From assembly GCF_023824195.1 (NCBI RefSeq), contig NZ_CP085443.1, positions 62,001 through 126,000 of the forward strand: a DNA stretch of 64,000 nucleotides, written 5' to 3'. Of the stretch, positions 45,028 through 54,921 are shown one piece after another; the first letter of the stretch is position 1; each line of letters starts with the position of its first letter. The notes under the pieces were generated by a model. That model ran no database searches. It saw only the letters and a list, made by a program, of their open reading frames with translations, and was not told the origin of the DNA. Source of the DNA: Priestia megaterium. GTDB lineage: Bacteria; Bacillota; Bacilli; Bacillales; Bacillaceae_H. Position numbers and translations under genes: made by a program.

Positions 45028-45970
45028 TCGTCCCTCTTTTCATTGGGAAAGACAGCGTTCAACTGAACCTAAGGTAAGTGATTGGATCGAGACTTTTGAG
45101 GTCCAAGATGAAATAGATTTTCAAGCTGTAGATGTAACCGTTTTGGGAGTCCCTCTTTCCAGATCTTCTATTAGTGCATCAGGAGCAAGTGAAACTCCCT
45201 TGGCCATGAGACAACTATGGAAATCGTTTAATCCGTATCATATTGAATATGATACGGATTTGACCCCCTTATCGGTTTTAGATTTAGGCGATGTCAAACA
45301 GCATGTAACAGATATTTCACTTTCTCATCAGTATATTAAAGAAGCCATGATTTCAATGCGGAAATATCACCCTCATACACTGCCTATCATGTTAGGGGGA
45401 GATCATTCGATTACGGCTATGTTAGTAAAAGGCTGGAAAGATTCGCATCCAGAACAACGTATAGGGATTCTTCAATTCGATACACATTTTGATTTACGTA
45501 GTTTAGAAGATAACGGACCATCAAATGGAACACCCATTCGAAACCTGATTGAGAGTGGTACAATTGAAGGCAAAAACGTTTGGAATATTGGCCTGCATGG
45601 ATTTTATAACTCGAAATCTCTCAAAGAGTATGCAGATACTAAAAGTGTTAATTACGTAACCTTACTTCAAGCTAGAAAAACAGGGATTTCTTGCATAGTT
45701 GAAAGAGCCTTAGATGATTTAGCCAAGGAAGTGGATGTCATCTATCTAACAGTAGATATGGATGTTCTTGATGTGGCTTATGCCCCTGGTGTACCAGCAG
45801 GAACAACAGGAGGAATGAGAACGGATGAATTATTTGAAGCCATATACATTGCGGGCTCACATCCATTAGTCCAAGCAATGGATATTGTATGTTTAGATCC
45901 CTTACGCGATAAATCAGGAATTACTATTAAAGCAGGAGTACATGTATTTTTAACCTTTTACATTAAATAA
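45002..45970 (+). CDS. hutG: Formimidoylglutamase (322 aa)
   Basis: Last step: formiminoglutamate to glutamate and formamide. Arginase/agmatinase-fold enzyme with both Mn2+ sites: GGDHSIT, DTHFDLR and DMDVLDVAYAPG. It overlaps the end of hutI; I choose the GTG that has AAGGTGGGG 6 nt upstream (inside hutI), because the upstream frame begins with a TTG lacking a site. The C-terminus is about as long as in B. subtilis. Confidence 0.94.
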   Translation: MTYPYPQLNRPSFHWERQRSTEPKVSDWIETFEVQDEIDFQAVDVTVLGVPLSRSSISASGASETPLAMRQLWKSFNPYHIEYDTDLTPLSVLDLGDVKQHVTDISLSHQYIKEAMISMRKYHPHTLPIMLGGDHSITAMLVKGWKDSHPEQRIGILQFDTHFDLRSLEDNGPSNGTPIRNLIESGTIEGKNVWNIGLHGFYNSKSLKEYADTKSVNYVTLLQARKTGISCIVERALDDLAKEVDVIYLTVDMDVLDVAYAPGVPAGTTGGMRTDELFEAIYIAGSHPLVQAMDIVCLDPLRDKSGITIKAGVHVFLTFYIK

Positions 45971-46088
45971 TAATTTATTTCACTTTATTTGTAAGAGTGA
46001 TGGTTAACGTGCTCTATTTTTTAAAAAGTATCTAATATCGACCATATAGTCAAACGCTGTATATTATCTTTACAGGAACCTATAAAAT

Positions 46089-46121
46089 AAAAGAGAAGAA
46101 CACATTTGTGATCTTCTCTTT
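46089..46121 (+). terminator. Terminator of the hut operon
   Basis: AAGAGAAGA.CAC / GTG.TCTTCTCTT and T5. Confidence 0.8.
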
Positions 46122-46201
46122 TTCCATTTAGATAAATTTATTATGTAACATTTTAAATAATAGCTATATCCTTTATATTTTCAGGTAGTTTTTTTAGTCT
46201 T

Positions 46202-46393
46202 TTAATACCTGAAATTTACTTCATTCATTAATCTATTTAAAGCAATTTTTAAAATATCATAATCTGTATACTCTTGTTTAGAAGATAAATACCTCTGCCC
46301 TTTTTCCATCAATAACTTTTTAATCTGATTACATAAATCAATTTCAGCTTTCAAAAGTTTTATTTCTTTGCTGGTTTCCATTTGTTGATGCAC
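46202..46393 (-). CDS. Small helical hypothetical protein (63 aa)
   Basis: GTG start with AAAGGAG 8 nt upstream. Charged helices only (KEIKLLKAEIDLCNQIKKLLMEKGQRYL, DYDILKIALNRLMNEV), which look like a two-helix hairpin. The size recalls Spo0E-type proteins, but the SQELD-like core is absent, so I leave it unassigned. Confidence 0.5.
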   Translation of the reverse strand: MHQQMETSKEIKLLKAEIDLCNQIKKLLMEKGQRYLSSKQEYTDYDILKIALNRLMNEVNFRY

Positions 46394-46489
46394 AAAAACA
46401 ACTCCTTTTTCTTTTGAATGTATAGAAATATTCTATGCTGAAGATAAAGCTCCTTCATTTATAAGCTTATTTTTTGTATAAAAGAGTAA

Positions 46490-46570
46490 ACTTCAGTAGC
46501 ATTTTCTGTTTTTAATCTGTATTTCATATATATGTTTAGTTAACATAATCACTTTTCTGAAACGCACAAT
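46490..46570 (+). repeat. Partial copy of the dispersed repeat (box B side)
   Basis: AGCATTTTCTGTTTTTAATCTG followed by ATATATGTTTAGTTAACATAATC and TTTCTGAAAC; box A is missing. Confidence 0.5.
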
Positions 46571-46706
46571 AAAAGGAACTCATTAGTTCAGAAAAACCAA
46601 TGAAAAATATTACAGTGTTTTATCTTCAATTAATAAAGCGATTAACATATAATAACATGTGAGAATTATATACACAGAACTATTTTGATCGAGAGGCGAT
46701 AACAAA

Positions 46707-47330
46707 ATGGAAAACTTTTATTTGTTTGTGATTACATGCATATTCCTAGTTATTTTACCTGGTCCGGATACTGCAATCATGACAAAAAACACTCTAACTG
46801 TTGGGAGACAGGGAGGGTTTAAAACGATGCTTGGAATTTGTTGCGCACTATCTATTCACACATTAACTGCTATTTTAGGACTTTCAGCGATTATTGCGAA
46901 ATCGGTTTTGTTATTTTCTATCTTCAAATATATCGGTGCAGTTTACTTAATTTATTTAGGCATCAAGTCATTATGGACATTGAGAAATAAAGAAAAAGCA
47001 GAAACAACTACTGAAAATAAATATAAGAATAAGTCTTCTTTCAAACAAGGTTTTCTTACCAATTTACTAAACCCAAAAATAGCTGTTTTCTTCCTAACCT
47101 TTCTGCCACAGTTCGTGAATCCTGAAAGCCATACGTTTATGCCGTTTCTTATACTTGGGATAACTTATATTGTATTAACCGTCGTGTGGTATTTATTTTA
47201 TATTTATTTACTTAACCAGATTAGTGCTTTTATGAAGAAGCCTAAGACACAAAAGGTTATCGAAGGAATAACAGGTACTATACTGATAGTATTTGGTATA
47301 AAACTAGCTCTAGAAAAGGCCCATAATTAG
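46707..47330 (+). CDS. LysE/RhtB-family amino-acid exporter (207 aa)
   Basis: Second exporter of this family in the window. The signature LPGPDTAIMTKNTL is at residues 17-30, and NLLNPKIAVFFLTFLPQFV is the usual central block. Six membrane segments expected. Substrate unknown. ATG preceded by GAGAGGCGA. Single gene ending in a clear terminator. Confidence 0.88.
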   Translation: MENFYLFVITCIFLVILPGPDTAIMTKNTLTVGRQGGFKTMLGICCALSIHTLTAILGLSAIIAKSVLLFSIFKYIGAVYLIYLGIKSLWTLRNKEKAETTTENKYKNKSSFKQGFLTNLLNPKIAVFFLTFLPQFVNPESHTFMPFLILGITYIVLTVVWYLFYIYLLNQISAFMKKPKTQKVIEGITGTILIVFGIKLALEKAHN

Positions 47331-47904
47331 ATAGCTGAGAATTCATTATCGATACGGCTTCCTATATTGCTTAAAAACAAAAAAATCCACTGGGCTTAAT
47401 CAGTGGATTTTCTGTTTATTGAACGTTAGTCGTAAAGTGATGATTCATCCATCTCAGTTAATTTGCTCAAAAGAGTAAAAAATATGTACATACATAAAAA
47501 AAGAGTTGTATTTTAAATTGTTGTTCAAATGTACGTTTTGAAACAGAAATAAATACGACTTCCGTAAAAGTATACTTTTACGAACGAGATATTTAAATCT
47601 ATTACAAGATGTTAAAGTAATTATTATCGTTAACAAAATAAAAAGCCACCTAGTATTTGCAGGACAGGTGGCTTTTTACTATAAAATGCATGTGCAGAAA
47701 CATAATAACATGTTTTTTCCATATAGACTATATTTTTCTGTGCGAGTATATAACGTGCACTTTTTATACATTAAATCCTTATCCACTTATCCAAGGAACC
47801 CCCGTTATATCTATGATGTATAAAAAATTGAATAAAAGAGAAACAAGGCCCTCATCAGAACCACAATCAGTAGGTTTTTTTCTTATGTAACTAGAAATTA
47901 ATTT
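47331..47904. other. Non-coding stretch with two terminators
   Basis: AAATCCACTG / CAGTGGATTT with loop (47384-47413) ends the exporter gene. AAAAAGCCACCT / AGGTGGCTTTTT is at 47638-47680. A palindrome AAAAGTATACTTTT lies at 47567-47580. No gene seen. Confidence 0.5.
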
Positions 47905-48171
47905 TTAATCTTTCTTATGGACTTCCACTAAGAATAATCTTTTATCAAAGGCTCCTTTTTTATACTTTTTACATTGTCTAACTGTCTCTAACTCTTTAAT
48001 GGAAAACCCATGACACTGTGCTAGTCCATAAATTACTTCTAATAAATCCGCAAGTTCTTCTATAACTTCTTTGGACTTAGAAGCTGCTAAATACTCCTTT
48101 AACTCTTCCTCTCCAGATTCTTGGATAATTTCAGGGATACGATCTCTGACTAGCTTATTGTAAATTATCAT
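47905..48171 (-). CDS. MazG-like phosphoribosyl-ATP pyrophosphohydrolase-type protein, short form (88 aa)
   Basis: Starts with YNKLVRDRIPEII, typical of a stand-alone MazG/HisE-related family, and has the acidic helix pair EELKEYLAA ... EVIEELADLLEVIYGLA, which binds Mg2+ in nucleotide pyrophosphatases. About 15-20 residues usually present between these parts are missing, so the first acidic helix is shortened. Likely cleans up modified nucleotides; activity uncertain. Ribosome site GGAG in front of the ATG. Confidence 0.7.
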   Translation of the reverse strand: MIIYNKLVRDRIPEIIQESGEEELKEYLAASKSKEVIEELADLLEVIYGLAQCHGFSIKELETVRQCKKYKKGAFDKRLFLVEVHKKD

Positions 48172-48326
48172 CTACTTCATCTCCTTTATAATTAAACTAT
48201 TTAGTGTATGGTCACAGCCAACTCCAAAAGTAATTACTAAATTTCCCCTCTGACTTTTATCAAATTTGTATCATGGATGACCTGTAACATAGTGATAAAC
48301 ATTTCTATATAAAAACTCTCTAAACA

Positions 48327-48362
48327 AAAAAACAAGCCTTTGAAAACAAATGCTTGTTTTTT
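48327..48362 (-). terminator. Terminator after the DinB gene
   Basis: AAAACAAGC / GCTTGTTTT with loop, about 60 nt past the stop. Confidence 0.75.
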
Positions 48363-48420
48363 GTTTAGAGCTTAGTAATATGAACGGCTAGAGGGTACCT
48401 TTCATCTGTACCTAAACTGA

Positions 48421-48891
48421 TTATTTTTTTACACTTTCATATTTAACAACGCGTTTCATTGCTTGGATATGGCCTAAATGATTGGATTCATGTAGAACGG
48501 CCAATCCTGCTAGTTCCCCAAAAGTTTCAAATCCCATAAATGGTTTTTGAAGAGTTTCCTTTAATTGTTCACTTGGAATTTGTTGAAGACGAATGGACTG
48601 ATCCTTAAGCTGAATAATCAATTCTTCTAAGCTCGGCACCTCACCTTTCCAGTCAGCCGGTTTCGTGCCATTTCCAAACAATTCGATATAGTTTACTGGA
48701 AGGTAAGTTGTTTTTTCTGGAAAGCCAAACATTAATTGCTCAGTGAATGTTAATACGTGGCCAATATGCCAATGAATTGTATTGTTAAAGCCATCTGGCT
48801 GAACACTCGCTACTTCTGTGGAAATAGCTTCTACGTTTCTAATAAAAAAATCTTTTGCAACTTTAAATTGCTTAAATACTAATTCATCCAT
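48421..48891 (-). CDS. DinB/YfiT-family protein (156 aa)
   Basis: Four-helix-bundle metal protein. Three potential metal ligands are visible: His in NTIHWHIGH near residue 43 and the HESNHLGH cluster near residue 136. Many Bacillus DinB proteins are thiol (bacillithiol) transferases, others have unknown roles. It starts 53 nt after the cysteine desulfurase gene on the same strand, so it may be the last gene of the acyl/sulfur operon; a thiol-dependent role would fit, but this is inference. Confidence 0.8.
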   Translation of the reverse strand: MDELVFKQFKVAKDFFIRNVEAISTEVASVQPDGFNNTIHWHIGHVLTFTEQLMFGFPEKTTYLPVNYIELFGNGTKPADWKGEVPSLEELIIQLKDQSIRLQQIPSEQLKETLQKPFMGFETFGELAGLAVLHESNHLGHIQAMKRVVKYESVKK

Positions 48892-48944
48892 ATAGTCCCA
48901 CTACCTTTCAACTACTATTCTTAGATCTTTTTATTCTTATATAG

Positions 48945-50114
48945 CTATATAGACATTTGATACTTAGGGGAGAAAGAACGCAATCTCATCACGGATTGTT
49001 TTAAATGTCTAACTAACTGATTTATTTCATCCTCTGTAGTTAACGCACCTATACTTATACGGATTGAGCTTCTAATCTCTTCATCTGTTTTACCAATTGC
49101 TTTTAATACATGTGAAAGTTTAGATGAAGTAGAGCTGCATGCAGAAGCAATAGATACACAAATTCCTAATTCATTTAACATACTGGCTAAGGATTCTCCT
49201 CTAATCCCAGAAAATTGAATGTTTATCGTGGAGGGAACATTAGCATGTATGTCTCCGTTTATTAAACAATCCTCAATTTCTGCATGGAGATTAGTTAAGA
49301 ATAAGTTACGTAGGTACTCTGTCTTTGTAAGATTGAAGTATAGATCTTCTTGAACTATTTTTGCAGCAATCCCAAAACCGACAATACCTGCTACATTTTC
49401 TGTTCCAGAACGCATACCAAATTCTTGAGATCCCCCAAGGATAAGAGGAGGAATATTCACACCTTCATGTAAATATAAACACCCTACTCCCTTAGGTCCA
49501 TAAATTTTATGTGCTGACATGGATAAACTATCAATTGGAAGTTCCTTTAAATTAACTGGTATTTTCCCAACTGCCTGCACTGCATCGCAATGGAAATGAA
49601 TATTGTGCTTTTTACACAGGTTACCTATTTCTTTTATAGGCTGTATAGACCCAATTTCATTATTTACCATCATGACTGTAACAAGAACGGTTTGGCTAGT
49701 TATAGCTCTTTCAATATCATTAACATCCACAATACCAGCCGAATTGACAGGTATTGTAGTAATTTGAAATCCATGATGCTTTCTTAAGTAATCACACGTT
49801 TTTAAGATAGCTGGATGTTCAATTGAACTTGTAATAATATGCTTCTTCTTTGAACTTTTAGCTGCTATGCCTTTTAATATAGTGGAATTTGCCTCAGATC
49901 CACCACTTGTAAAAAATATATTACCATCCTCAACACCAATAAGATTAGCTATATCTTTACGTGCTATTTCAATGGCCTCTTTAGCACGATACCCTATAGA
50001 ATAAGTACTCGACGGATTTCCAAAATGATTTTGAAGATACGGTAACATACCTTCTAATACTCTTGGATCAATAGGAGTAGTGGCATTATAGTCAAAATAA
50101 ATAGGTGTATGCAT
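48945..50114 (-). CDS. Cysteine desulfurase, NifS/IscS class (389 aa)
   Basis: PLP enzyme taking sulfur from cysteine as a persulfide. N-terminal YFDYNATTPIDPRVL, the PLP lysine K203 in SAHKIYGPKG, and the persulfide-forming C326 in the loop SIASACSS are all in place. Class I form with the longer loop that can hand sulfur to a scaffold. It begins 2 nt after the IscU-like gene ends, so the two proteins are probably partners devoted to this pathway rather than general Fe-S assembly, for which Bacilli use SufS/SufU. Confidence 0.92.
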   Translation of the reverse strand: MHTPIYFDYNATTPIDPRVLEGMLPYLQNHFGNPSSTYSIGYRAKEAIEIARKDIANLIGVEDGNIFFTSGGSEANSTILKGIAAKSSKKKHIITSSIEHPAILKTCDYLRKHHGFQITTIPVNSAGIVDVNDIERAITSQTVLVTVMMVNNEIGSIQPIKEIGNLCKKHNIHFHCDAVQAVGKIPVNLKELPIDSLSMSAHKIYGPKGVGCLYLHEGVNIPPLILGGSQEFGMRSGTENVAGIVGFGIAAKIVQEDLYFNLTKTEYLRNLFLTNLHAEIEDCLINGDIHANVPSTINIQFSGIRGESLASMLNELGICVSIASACSSTSSKLSHVLKAIGKTDEEIRSSIRISIGALTTEDEINQLVRHLKQSVMRLRSFSPKYQMSI

Positions 50115-50116
50115 TG

Positions 50117-50521
50117 TTAAAATGCACCTTCCCCTTCTACCAGAAACTCTTTCTGTTCAAACTTCTTTTTTGTTGGATTTGCACACTGATTTAGAATATT
50201 TAAAGCGATATCAACACAGTGAAGCTGTGAAGGTTCTAACTCACCTAACCATTCAACAACATCATCTCGTGTAATAGACGAAATTTCAGCTTTAGACATA
50301 CCAACTATTTTTTCTGAAACAATACTTGCTGTAGCAATAGATGTAGAGCATCCATAAGCTCTATAAGCTACATCGGAAATAACCTCTTGGTTTAACTTTA
50401 AATACATGTGTACTGTATCACCACAAATAGGATTACTGATTTCGATAACATAGTCCGCATCTGTAAGTTCACCAATATTTCTAGGATTCATAAAATGATC
50501 ACAGATTATATCATTGAACAT
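50117..50521 (-). CDS. IscU/NifU-type Fe-S scaffold or sulfur acceptor (134 aa)
   Basis: The three scaffold cysteines are present: C33 (with D35, CGD), C58 in YGCSTS and C102 in QLHC. It lacks the 18-21-residue insertion that marks Bacillus SufU, so it is of the IscU/NifU-N kind, foreign to the usual Bacillus machinery. A C-terminal tail (KKKFEQKEFLVEGEGAF) extends beyond typical IscU. The ATG overlaps nothing but lies 1 nt past the preceding stop, with GGGGGA upstream; the longer frame into the previous gene is rejected. Confidence 0.88.
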   Translation of the reverse strand: MFNDIICDHFMNPRNIGELTDADYVIEISNPICGDTVHMYLKLNQEVISDVAYRAYGCSTSIATASIVSEKIVGMSKAEISSITRDDVVEWLGELEPSQLHCVDIALNILNQCANPTKKKFEQKEFLVEGEGAF

Positions 50522-50522
50522 T

Positions 50523-51692
50523 TTAAATTCCCCCTTTGATAGCCATGCCTTTTTCTTTTTCTTCGATAAACTTTTCAAGGTTAATTGCACAACAACCTAC
50601 TTCTACGCCTGGCATCCTTGAAATATATACTAACGTCTGTCCATTACGACCACATTCGCAAGATGTATCTTTTCTTAAATAGCCAACATCTTCTGTCAGA
50701 ATGAATCCTGGATAAGAAATAGAGGTTGGATCATAAATAGCAATAACGCCTCTTTCCCCATATTCAACTTCCTCTAAGACATTGTGTGGATTACGCATAG
50801 AAACGTGAACCCATGGTGGAATATGTTTTTCTTGTTTATGGCATTCTACTGCAAGCATATTAGCTTCTACTAATCCATACATATCCCTCACATTGTACGC
50901 TTGAAGACCCAAATATTCATGACATAGCTCATTAAATTCTGCTCGTGGAATTTCTTCACCAGTGAACCTTTTCCATCCTCCAAGCGTAATAATAAAGCTG
51001 TTTTTTTCTAAATTAAGTTTAATATTGCGATCCATACAATATTTAATTAATCTATATACTAAAAATGGAGGACCTACTATGTGTCTAGTGTGCTTTCCAT
51101 CCCAACTCTGTAAGACTTCTACAGCCTTTTCAGGGTTGAATGTTATCTTTTTCACTAAATTAACGCTACCATCTAATAAACCAGCAAAAACGTTCAGTGC
51201 TTTTACCATTCCCATTTCAGGCATTTCTTCAGTTGGTGGGAAAAGGAATAATCCCATCCCTCTGGAGAACTTAAAGAACTCTCTATATGTGGTTACAACA
51301 CTATCAAATGCACTATCCATTGTTAAACGATCACGACGAGATACACTAGGGATACCACTTGTTCCTGTACTTCTCATTTCGAATTCAACTTCGTTTAATT
51401 TCGATGTCATAAGAAGGTGAGAATCACATTGTTTAAATGTTTGAACTGGAATTAAAGGGATTTTTGCTAAATCATTAAAACCCTTTATATCCTGAGGGCT
51501 AACGTCTTTCTTCTTACATAAATCACGATAAAATTCATTGTTTTCATAATGATAGTTAAAGTTATCTGCGATAATGCTGCCTTTATATTCATTTACTGTA
51601 TCAAAAGGCATTTTATAAAGGTTATGAGCACTGCCGACTAATGTATTTAATGGGGATAATCCTAGTTCTTTTAATTGAGTAGATAAGTTCAT
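50523..51692 (-). CDS. LuxE-like acyl-protein synthetase/acyltransferase (389 aa)
   Basis: Adenylate-forming enzyme of the LuxE/phenylacetate-CoA ligase-like group. STGTSGIPSVSRRD is the ATP-binding loop, GGWKRFTGEEIPRAEF and DMYGLVEANML follow as in LuxE. Near the C-terminus two cysteines (C367, C368 in VGCCAINLEKF) lie where LuxE has its acyl-accepting Cys. LuxE moves fatty acyl groups to a partner reductase; no LuxC reductase is here. The start codon overlaps the ACP stop (ATGA), indicating coupled translation with its likely acyl donor. Confidence 0.8.
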   Translation of the reverse strand: MNLSTQLKELGLSPLNTLVGSAHNLYKMPFDTVNEYKGSIIADNFNYHYENNEFYRDLCKKKDVSPQDIKGFNDLAKIPLIPVQTFKQCDSHLLMTSKLNEVEFEMRSTGTSGIPSVSRRDRLTMDSAFDSVVTTYREFFKFSRGMGLFLFPPTEEMPEMGMVKALNVFAGLLDGSVNLVKKITFNPEKAVEVLQSWDGKHTRHIVGPPFLVYRLIKYCMDRNIKLNLEKNSFIITLGGWKRFTGEEIPRAEFNELCHEYLGLQAYNVRDMYGLVEANMLAVECHKQEKHIPPWVHVSMRNPHNVLEEVEYGERGVIAIYDPTSISYPGFILTEDVGYLRKDTSCECGRNGQTLVYISRMPGVEVGCCAINLEKFIEEKEKGMAIKGGI

Positions 51693-51955
51693 TTAATAGC
51701 CTCCTTAGTGTTCTGAGCTTGTATTTGTTTTACTAACAACACAACGTCCTCAATCGTATTACACCAGCTATAGTCCTCAGTTGGAATGCTAATATCTAAC
51801 TTCTGCTCTAAATCTAAAACAAGCTCTAAACGATCAGTTGAATCTAGCGCTAAATCTCCGGACAAATTGCTATCTATTTTAATATCCGTTTCTTTTAAAG
51901 GTGAAAAAACTAAAATAGAGTCTTTTATCATCATAAAAATCTTATCGTTTTCCAT
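51689..51955 (-). CDS. Acyl carrier protein (88 aa)
   Basis: Four-helix carrier protein with the phosphopantetheine attachment serine S39 in LALDSTDRLEL. The usual D-S-L is D-S-T here, as in some secondary-metabolism carriers. ATG at 51955 has a GGGGG-type site; an ATG five codons earlier has none. It sits between the monooxygenase and the LuxE-like gene, so the acyl chain probably stays on this carrier while it is modified. Confidence 0.85.
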   Translation of the reverse strand: MENDKIFMMIKDSILVFSPLKETDIKIDSNLSGDLALDSTDRLELVLDLEQKLDISIPTEDYSWCNTIEDVVLLVKQIQAQNTKEAIK

Positions 51956-51988
51956 AGTTAGGACCCCCATTAAAACTTTTCATATCAA

Positions 51989-53026
51989 TTAAGTTATATG
52001 ATTTGCTAAGAACTTGGCGTCTTCTCCAACCCCTAATAATAAGGCGGAACCTCGCCGGTATTGCCATGATAACCCTAGAAAGTAAAGACCCTTTTCTTTT
52101 GTTATGCCTCGATCATGAATCACATTATTGTTTTCATCAATTATATTAGGGACTTCAATCCATTCGTAATCATTATGGTAACCAGTGGCCCAGATGATAT
52201 TCTCTGGTTGGACCTTCTCGCCATTTTGACAAATTAAACTCTTACCGTCTGCCTTTGAAACTTTTGAAACCTTTTTAACAGTTCCTCTGTTTAGCAGTGG
52301 TTTTAACTCTTTCCCTATAATCGGATCATTTTTTTTCATAAACTGTCCCAATTTCGAATGGATAGTTGCTTTTGATACTCCAAGCACTTGGAACCACCAA
52401 AAAATACTCCTATTCAGTAATGTATAGGGTAGGAATTTCATTCTTTTACCTACAGATAGATAAACTTCTCTGCTTTCAGCTAACTCTGTTGCAATCTGTA
52501 CCCCTGAATTACCAGCACCCACTATTAAAGTTGTTCCTTCTTTTAATTGAGAGGGGTTTTTATAATGAGCTGCATGAATTTGAAAAATATCTTTTGAGAC
52601 ATCTTTCTCAATGTCTGGTACAAAGGGTTTTTGAAAGGGCCCAGTGGCAACAATTATATTTTTCGCTACGTAATTCCCCTTATTAGTAACAAGGTGGAAC
52701 TGCTCATTCTCTTTAAATAAATTAATAACTGCTGTATTCAGTTGAATTGGAAGATTATAATGCCGACTGTAATTCTCTAAATAATCGGCAATCTCATCTT
52801 TATTAGGGTAACCATGTGGCGACCCTTCTACGTTCATACCCGGTAGTGCACTATGAGATCTAGGTGTAAACAAGGTTAAAGAATCGTAGCGATGACGCCA
52901 AGAGTCTCCAACTCTACTATTAGAATCTATTATTAAAAATGAAAGAGATTTTTGCTTTAAATAATAACCAATAGCTAATCCTGCTTGCCCAGCGCCAATT
53001 ACAATTGTGTTATATGAATTTCCCAT
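51989..53026 (-). CDS. Flavin-dependent monooxygenase, CzcO/FMO type (345 aa)
   Basis: FAD- and NADPH-binding oxidoreductase. The first Rossmann motif GAGQAGLA starts at about residue 12, the second, VGAGNSGVQ, at about residue 170; the FMO/Baeyer-Villiger-type ATGPFQKP linker and a late ATGY (IIWATGYHNDYEW) are seen. Could oxidise nitrogen, sulfur or carbon of a carrier-bound or free substrate. AGGAGGG site before the ATG. Confidence 0.87.
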   Translation of the reverse strand: MGNSYNTIVIGAGQAGLAIGYYLKQKSLSFLIIDSNSRVGDSWRHRYDSLTLFTPRSHSALPGMNVEGSPHGYPNKDEIADYLENYSRHYNLPIQLNTAVINLFKENEQFHLVTNKGNYVAKNIIVATGPFQKPFVPDIEKDVSKDIFQIHAAHYKNPSQLKEGTTLIVGAGNSGVQIATELAESREVYLSVGKRMKFLPYTLLNRSIFWWFQVLGVSKATIHSKLGQFMKKNDPIIGKELKPLLNRGTVKKVSKVSKADGKSLICQNGEKVQPENIIWATGYHNDYEWIEVPNIIDENNNVIHDRGITKEKGLYFLGLSWQYRRGSALLLGVGEDAKFLANHIT

Positions 53027-53107
53027 TTAACATCCCTCCTTCAACAATAGTAAGTACATTATGCGTAGTAGGATGAATTTATTAGGAAAAGAGGGAAAAG
53101 AATGAAT

Positions 53108-54873
53108 TTAATTATGCCAAACCTCTAAACCATTATTTAAATACGCGTTTTTACAAGCACGTCTTTGAATTTTTCCACTAGACGTTTTTGGTATACTGCT
53201 AGTCTTTAAAAGGTAAATAGCGTATGGTTGAACTTCATGTTCCTCCATTACTTGTTGACGGATGTTCTTTAAGACATTGTCTAAATAATCCTTTGAATCT
53301 TTTTCTTTGTTTTGTCTAGGTCTATATTTACGTTCAATTTCAGCAACTATAATCAACTTTTCTTCCCCATTTATATCAACAGAGAAGGCAGCGCTTGCTC
53401 CTGAAATAATGGCTTCATCTGCTTTTTCCACAGTTAATTCAATATCTTGTGGGTAATGGTTTTTCCCTCTCATTACAATGACATCTTTCAGTCTACCTGT
53501 TACGAAAAGCTGCCCTTCATGAAAGAAACCTAAGTCTCCAGTTCTTAAAAAGCCATTTTCATTTGTGTCTTTCACTGTATTATTAAATGCATAATTCGTT
53601 TCATGTTCCCGTCCAAAATATCCTTTGGCTATACTATCTCCTTTAACCCAAATTTCACCTATTTCATTTGATGCACATGTGGATAAGGAGTCAGTATTAA
53701 CAATTTTTACTTTCTGATGAAGCCAAGGCATTCCGCAACCAATTTAACTGAATATTCAGAATTTATAGGTCGCTCTATAGCTTTATTTTCTAGAAGACTT
53801 TCTTTGCAAAAGCCTTTGGAGACAGGTTTTGTTAATTTTTCATTACCTGTTATAAATAAAGTTGCCTCAGCCATACCGTAGCACGGAAAAAATTGATTGA
53901 GTTTAAAACCACAATCTTTAAAAGCCTGTGCGAACTTTTGAATAGTTTCATAACGCACGGGTTCAGCACCATTAAAAGCAACTTCCCAACTACTTAAATC
54001 AAGCTGCTTCTTTTGTTCATCTGTAATCTTTTTTAGACATAAGTCATAAGCAAAATTGGGTCCACCACTAATAGTCGCTTTGTACTTTGAAATAGCACTT
54101 AGCCATCGAAAAGGCTTTTGTAAAAAATCCATTGGTGACATAAATACACATTTTGCTCCAAGATATAGTGGTTGTAGAATGTTACCTATTAACCCCATGT
54201 CATGATACATTGGTAGCCATCCGAGCATGACTGTGTCCTCGTTATGCTGACAAGCTGCTTTAATCATGGCTTCATTGTGCAAAATATTCCCGTGAGTAAC
54301 CATTACTCCTTTAGGAGAAGATGTAGATCCTGAAGTATATTGTAAAAAAGCTAAAGATTCCTTAGCTATCTTCGGTTGCGACCACTGATACTGATGGTTA
54401 TTGGGTATGTCGTCAATCGGAATCCACTTTAGGTTCATATTTGAAAGTTCATCTGAGAAATGAAAGCTTATTTTTGAATGTAGGTGTGTAGTCGTTAAAA
54501 TAATATTAGTAGTTGCATCATCCATAATCGCTTTTAAACGCAACATATTTCTACTCAATCCAGGAGGATACACAGGTACAGGTACTACATTCGCATAGAT
54601 ACACCCTAGAAAGGCTTTAATATAGTCTATTCCAGATGGATACATCAAAAGAGCTCGTTGCCCTTCTAAACCTAAATGCTGTAGGTAAGCAGCGATTTGC
54701 TTAGCACACGTATGAAGTTCTTGATAAGTAATATTAATTTCATTCTGGTTGTCATTATATAAAAATGTGTAGACTACTTTTTCAGGATGCATCATCGCTT
54801 TATGGGATAACAAGTCTATCATTGAAGAATAATTACTACTTGGAATAGTAGGATTGTCTATCAACTTTTCCAC
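53108..54873 (-). pseudogene. Fatty-acyl-AMP ligase (FAAL) gene split by a frameshift
   Basis: Two adjoining frames together make one FAAL of about 585 residues. The first (GTG start, AGAGGTG site) has PVYPPG, the ATP loop LQYTSGSTSSPKG, LPMYHDMGLIG and FFPCYGMAEATLF; it ends in an out-of-frame tail at 53707. The second continues with CGMPWLHQKV, TGDLGFF, GRLKDVIVMRG and the catalytic Lys in SSGKIQRRA. The frame changes at about 53728-53735, where one base seems missing before TGC. FAALs activate fatty acids as acyl-AMP and load an ACP. The break could be a true mutation or a sequencing error. Confidence 0.85.
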
Positions 54874-54921
54874 GCCGTCTACACCTCTTTTTAGTGTTCT
54901 AAAATCACAAAATCAAAAGTT

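Noticed and set aside
46202..46393. Spo0E-family assignment for the 63-aa protein
   Set aside because: Size fits, but no SQELD-like core motif is present.
50962..51420. 152-codon plus-strand frame
   Set aside because: Antisense to the LuxE-like gene, without a ribosome site or recognisable domain.
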